DNA from: JAHECQ01 sp047638695
GTDB lineage: Bacteria > Actinomycetota > Acidimicrobiia > Acidimicrobiales > SZUA-35
Reading direction: 5' to 3'
Assembly: GCA_047638695.1 (NCBI GenBank)
Contig: JBLINY010000173.1
Span: 1 to 7,382, forward strand
Length of the DNA stretch: 7,382 nucleotides
The number at the start of each line of letters is the position of its first letter. The first letter of the stretch is position 1. This document shows, piece after piece, positions 5,504 to 7,382 of the stretch. Under the pieces are notes generated by a model. It saw nothing but the letters and a program-made list of their open reading frames with translations, was not told the origin of the DNA and did not search any database. A program made the translations under genes and the position numbers.

Positions 5504-6327
5504 GGGACACTCGCGTTGAGGGATCGACCCGGCGACTGGCGATCGTGTCCGCATGAGCCACCGCCACTAGAAGTCGCCGCCAGTGGATCGGCAGCGTTCG
5601 CTGGCTACCGGCTTCCGCCTGAGGTGATCATGCTGGCGGTCCGCTGGTACCTCCGATAGGGGCTGTCATACCGCGACGTCGAAGAACTCCTTGCCGAACG
5701 CGGCATCGACGTTGATCACGTAACGATCTACCGCTGGGTGCAACGCTTCACTCCATTGCTGATCGACGCGGAACGACCATGCCGCCACGCAGTAGGCGGC
5801 CGCTGGTTCGTTGACGAAACCTACGTCAAGGTCTCCCGCAAATGGCGCTACGTGTATCGAGCTGTGGATCAGCACGGCCAAGTCATCGACGTTTATGTGT
5901 CAACCAGACGCAATATTGCGGCAGCGCGGACGTTCTTCAGCGGTGCTTTGACCGCGCACGGCGAACCGGACGAAGTTGTCACCGATCTGGCTCAGGCGCT
6001 CGAGACAACGATCGAGCAGCTGATCCCGAACGCGTTCCACAACACCGAGCAATATCAGAACAACCGGGTCGAGTGCGACCACGGCCGGTTGAAAGCACGG
6101 CTTCAGCCGATGCGCGGACTCAAACGCGACCAAACTGCTTCAGTCGTTATCAAAGGCCACGCTTCCATCCAGAACATCCGCCGAGGCCACTACGAACTCG
6201 GAACCGACACCACGCCACACCTCCGCCTGAGCGAAGCATTCCACGAACTAGCCGACGTGATCTGAGAAAACGTTGTGCCAGCAACAACCCCGCTGGCTCT
6301 CGCTCAATCGCTCGATGCAACAGTGCC
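5504..6327 (+). mobile_element. IS6-family insertion sequence, copy 3 (824 bp)
   Basis: The left end GGGACACTCGCGTTG (from 5504) and the right end, GGCACTGTTGCATCG on the minus strand (ending 6327), correspond to the ends of copies 1 and 2. The length matches copy 1 within two bases. The first 140 bp are very close to copy 1, the rest less so, hinting at recombination between related elements. Flanking octamers GTGGGGAG and GACGAGAC differ. It lies between fic and the AbiE operon. Confidence 0.84.
5553..6265 (+). pseudogene. IS6-family transposase with two nonsense codons and a frameshift (copy 3)
   Basis: From the ancestral ATG at 5553 the sixth codon is TAG (5568-5570, CAG in copy 1). A one-base deletion near 5599 (GATCGGCAGCG against GATCGATCAGCG in copy 1) then shifts the frame, and the tyrosine codon of WYLRYGLSY has become TAG at 5657-5659. 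Beyond that the frame is open to the normal stop. It keeps HRWV-like YRWV, the DDE residues in VDETYVKV, TDLAQALE and VECDHGRLKARLQ, and the complete C-terminus RRGHYELGTDTTPHL...ELADVI. No ATG lies early enough to restore a full protein. This copy best preserves the C-terminus and serves as the reference for the lesions of the others. Confidence 0.85.
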
Positions 6328-6406
6328 GACGAGACTTCGCACCACAAGCACCTTCCACGATTTCCCGAACGCCGCCACCGGAGCCCTGGCGAGTCTGACT
6401 GAATTT

Positions 6407-6443
6407 GTATCCACCCACAGGTAGGTTGGCTACACTTTCCTCC
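6407..6443 (+). promoter_or_regulatory. Leaderless promoter and inverted-repeat operator of the AbiE operon
   Basis: TACACT (6431-6436) is a plausible -10 and ends seven bases before GTG 6444, so the transcript would start at or next to the start codon. GTATCCACCC (6407-6416) and GGTTGGCTAC (6424-6433) form an inverted repeat matching at 8 of 10 positions with a seven-base spacer, overlapping the -10. AbiEi antitoxins are known to repress their own operons through inverted repeats at the promoter, so this is the expected operator. The -10 and following bases (TAyACTTTCC) nearly match those of the RHH-MazF promoter. Confidence 0.55.
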
Positions 6444-7019
6444 GTGATCACTCCCGACGATCTTCCGCAGGTCTTCACCCACGCAGAGGCCTTAGCCCGC
6501 GGACTATCAGACCGCGCCTTGTACAAGATGCGCGACAGCGGTGTCATTGACCGGCTCGCACGCGGGATCTACGCCCAACTAGATCTCGAAGCCGATCCAG
6601 ACCTAGTTGAAATCGCTGTCCGAGCACCCAACGCCATCCTCTGCCTGACAACAGCTCTGGCACACCACGAACTGACCGACGACATCCCACAAAGCATCAA
6701 TGCCGCTCTCCCCCGCCAACAGCGATCACCGAAAACAGCCGCACCCGTCACTTGGCACCGATTCGAGGACGCCACCTTCGACCTCGGCCGAGACGACCTG
6801 GCCCTCACCGACCAGCTACGCATCGGGATCTACAGCTCGACACGCTCAGTCTTGGATGCCTACCGGCTCCGCCACCTCTACGGAATCGACCAAGCACACG
6901 AAGCACTCAAACGCTGGCTCCGACTCGATGGCAACCAGCCCACCGCGCTTCTGACTATGGCGAGACATTTTCCTTCGGCCGAACCAACCGTTCGCACCAC
7001 ATTGGAAACCCTTCTGTGA
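6444..7019 (+). CDS. abiEi: AbiEi-family antitoxin (winged-helix repressor of a type IV AbiE system)
   Basis: From GTG 6444 the protein has 191 residues. Residues about 1-50 (LPQVFTHAEALARGLSDRAL, YKMRDSGVIDRLARGIYA) are the N-terminal winged helix that opens AbiEi proteins, with the characteristic L-x-R-x-x-R-G-[IV]-Y turn. The remainder, with ALAHHELTDDIP (71-82), TWHRF, and LRIGIYSSTRSVLDAYRLRH (125-144), matches the C-terminal antitoxin domain of the family. AbiEi represses the operon and counters the AbiEii nucleotidyltransferase toxin without forming a stable complex in the studied cases. An in-frame TTG at 6405 would add 13 residues, but translates the promoter and operator, so GTG 6444 is preferred. 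The stop overlaps the toxin start (GTGA at 7016-7019). No lesion is seen. Confidence 0.87.
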   Translation: MITPDDLPQVFTHAEALARGLSDRALYKMRDSGVIDRLARGIYAQLDLEADPDLVEIAVRAPNAILCLTTALAHHELTDDIPQSINAALPRQQRSPKTAAPVTWHRFEDATFDLGRDDLALTDQLRIGIYSSTRSVLDAYRLRHLYGIDQAHEALKRWLRLDGNQPTALLTMARHFPSAEPTVRTTLETLL

Positions 7020-7382
7020 CTTTCAAACCGGATCGTTCAACGACCGCCGGAACCGTTTACCTCGACCTGCGCAAGCTGGCCAAAGACACGCACCGCCCGA
7101 CCGACGAACTCCACCAGCTCTATGCCCTCGAAGGATTCCTCGACCGGCTCAGCCGTTCGAGCCACCATCCAAACTTCGTGCTGAAGGGAGGCGTCCTACT
7201 CGCCGCCTACGCCGAGCGCCGGCCGACACGAGGTGGCGAGACTTCGTGGACATCGCGGCGTTCGCCGAGACCGAAGTCGACGAAGAGGTACTCGCGGAAG
7301 CCATCCGCCGACTAGCAAACCATCGAGTCGCTCCAATCCAGCCCCTGTCGAAGATCCTGGACGGCTTCGCCGACCCAGTGCT
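7016..7382 (+). pseudogene. abiEii: AbiEii-family nucleotidyltransferase toxin with internal deletion and frameshift (runs off window)
   Basis: The frame begins at GTG 7016, overlapping the AbiEi stop by 4 bp. It reads a normal AbiEii N-terminus: a helix (ELHQLYALEGFLDRLSRSS) and the first nucleotidyltransferase motif, FVLKGGVLLAAYAERRPTR (54-72). In the family the R-x-T-R is followed at once by the metal-binding D-[ILV]-D. Here it runs instead into GGETSW and 35 residues of nonsense, stopping at about 7315. From 7234, in another frame, WRDFVDIAAFAETEVDEEVL and the next 30 residues read like the C-terminal part of AbiEii and stay open to the window edge. The catalytic acids and middle domain, probably on the order of a hundred residues, are missing. 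The toxin should therefore be inactive, leaving an orphan antitoxin. An assembly error at 7231-7234 is the main alternative. Confidence 0.75.

Noticed and set aside
6405..6443. TTG at 6405 as the start of abiEi
   Set aside because: It would translate through the -10 and the inverted repeat, and the added residues lie before the normal N-terminus of the family.
1..7382. CRISPR array, tRNA, rRNA or att-site pair
   Set aside because: No regularly spaced repeats, cloverleaf or long direct repeat pair was seen; the only long repeats are the IS6 copies.

Overview
This window is a GC-rich accessory stretch. Its codon use, frequent GTG starts, apparently leaderless promoters and IS6-type transposases suggest an actinobacterium, perhaps of the Acidimicrobiia type, but the taxonomic guess is weak. 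There are no housekeeping genes and no RNA genes. Everything on the + strand is either a toxin-antitoxin/abortive-infection module or a decaying insertion sequence. The one minus-strand item is a truncated zinc-ribbon gene.

Layout: (1) 1-89, the tail of an integrase-type transposase entering from the left. (2) 321-1344, an MNT nucleotidyltransferase with an N-terminal winged helix, overlapping a HEPN-fold partner. (3) 1476-1682 (minus), the last 68 codons of a zinc-ribbon protein, cut off by IS copy 1. (4) 1684-2505, IS6-family copy 1 with a defective transposase. (5) 2512-2796, a 5'-truncated, probably frameshifted ORF remnant on the other side of copy 1. (6) 3022-3590, an RHH antitoxin and MazF/PemK toxin with an operator-like promoter. 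(7) 3629-4241, IS6 copy 2, internally deleted. (8) 4407-5432, a class II Fic AMP-transferase with a C-terminal DNA-binding domain and a cluster of AT-rich half-sites upstream. (9) 5504-6327, IS6 copy 3, with stops and a frameshift. (10) 6444-7382, an AbiE pair with an apparently intact AbiEi antitoxin and an AbiEii toxin that has lost its catalytic core.

The three IS6 copies point the same way, have matching inverted ends (GGsAC..T.GC.TTG) and separate the modules like dividers. Copies 1 and 2 bracket the RHH-MazF pair (with the ORF remnant), and copies 2 and 3 bracket fic. None has a visible 8-bp target duplication, and copy 1 has different broken genes on its two sides. This fits IS6 cointegrate, deletion and recombination events that assembled unrelated selfish modules into one islet. 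All three transposases are broken, so the array looks immobile unless a related transposase acts in trans. No pathway connects the modules. The shared theme is nucleotidyl transfer or RNA cleavage toxicity (MNT, HEPN, MazF, Fic, AbiEii), each with its own candidate promoter or operator.
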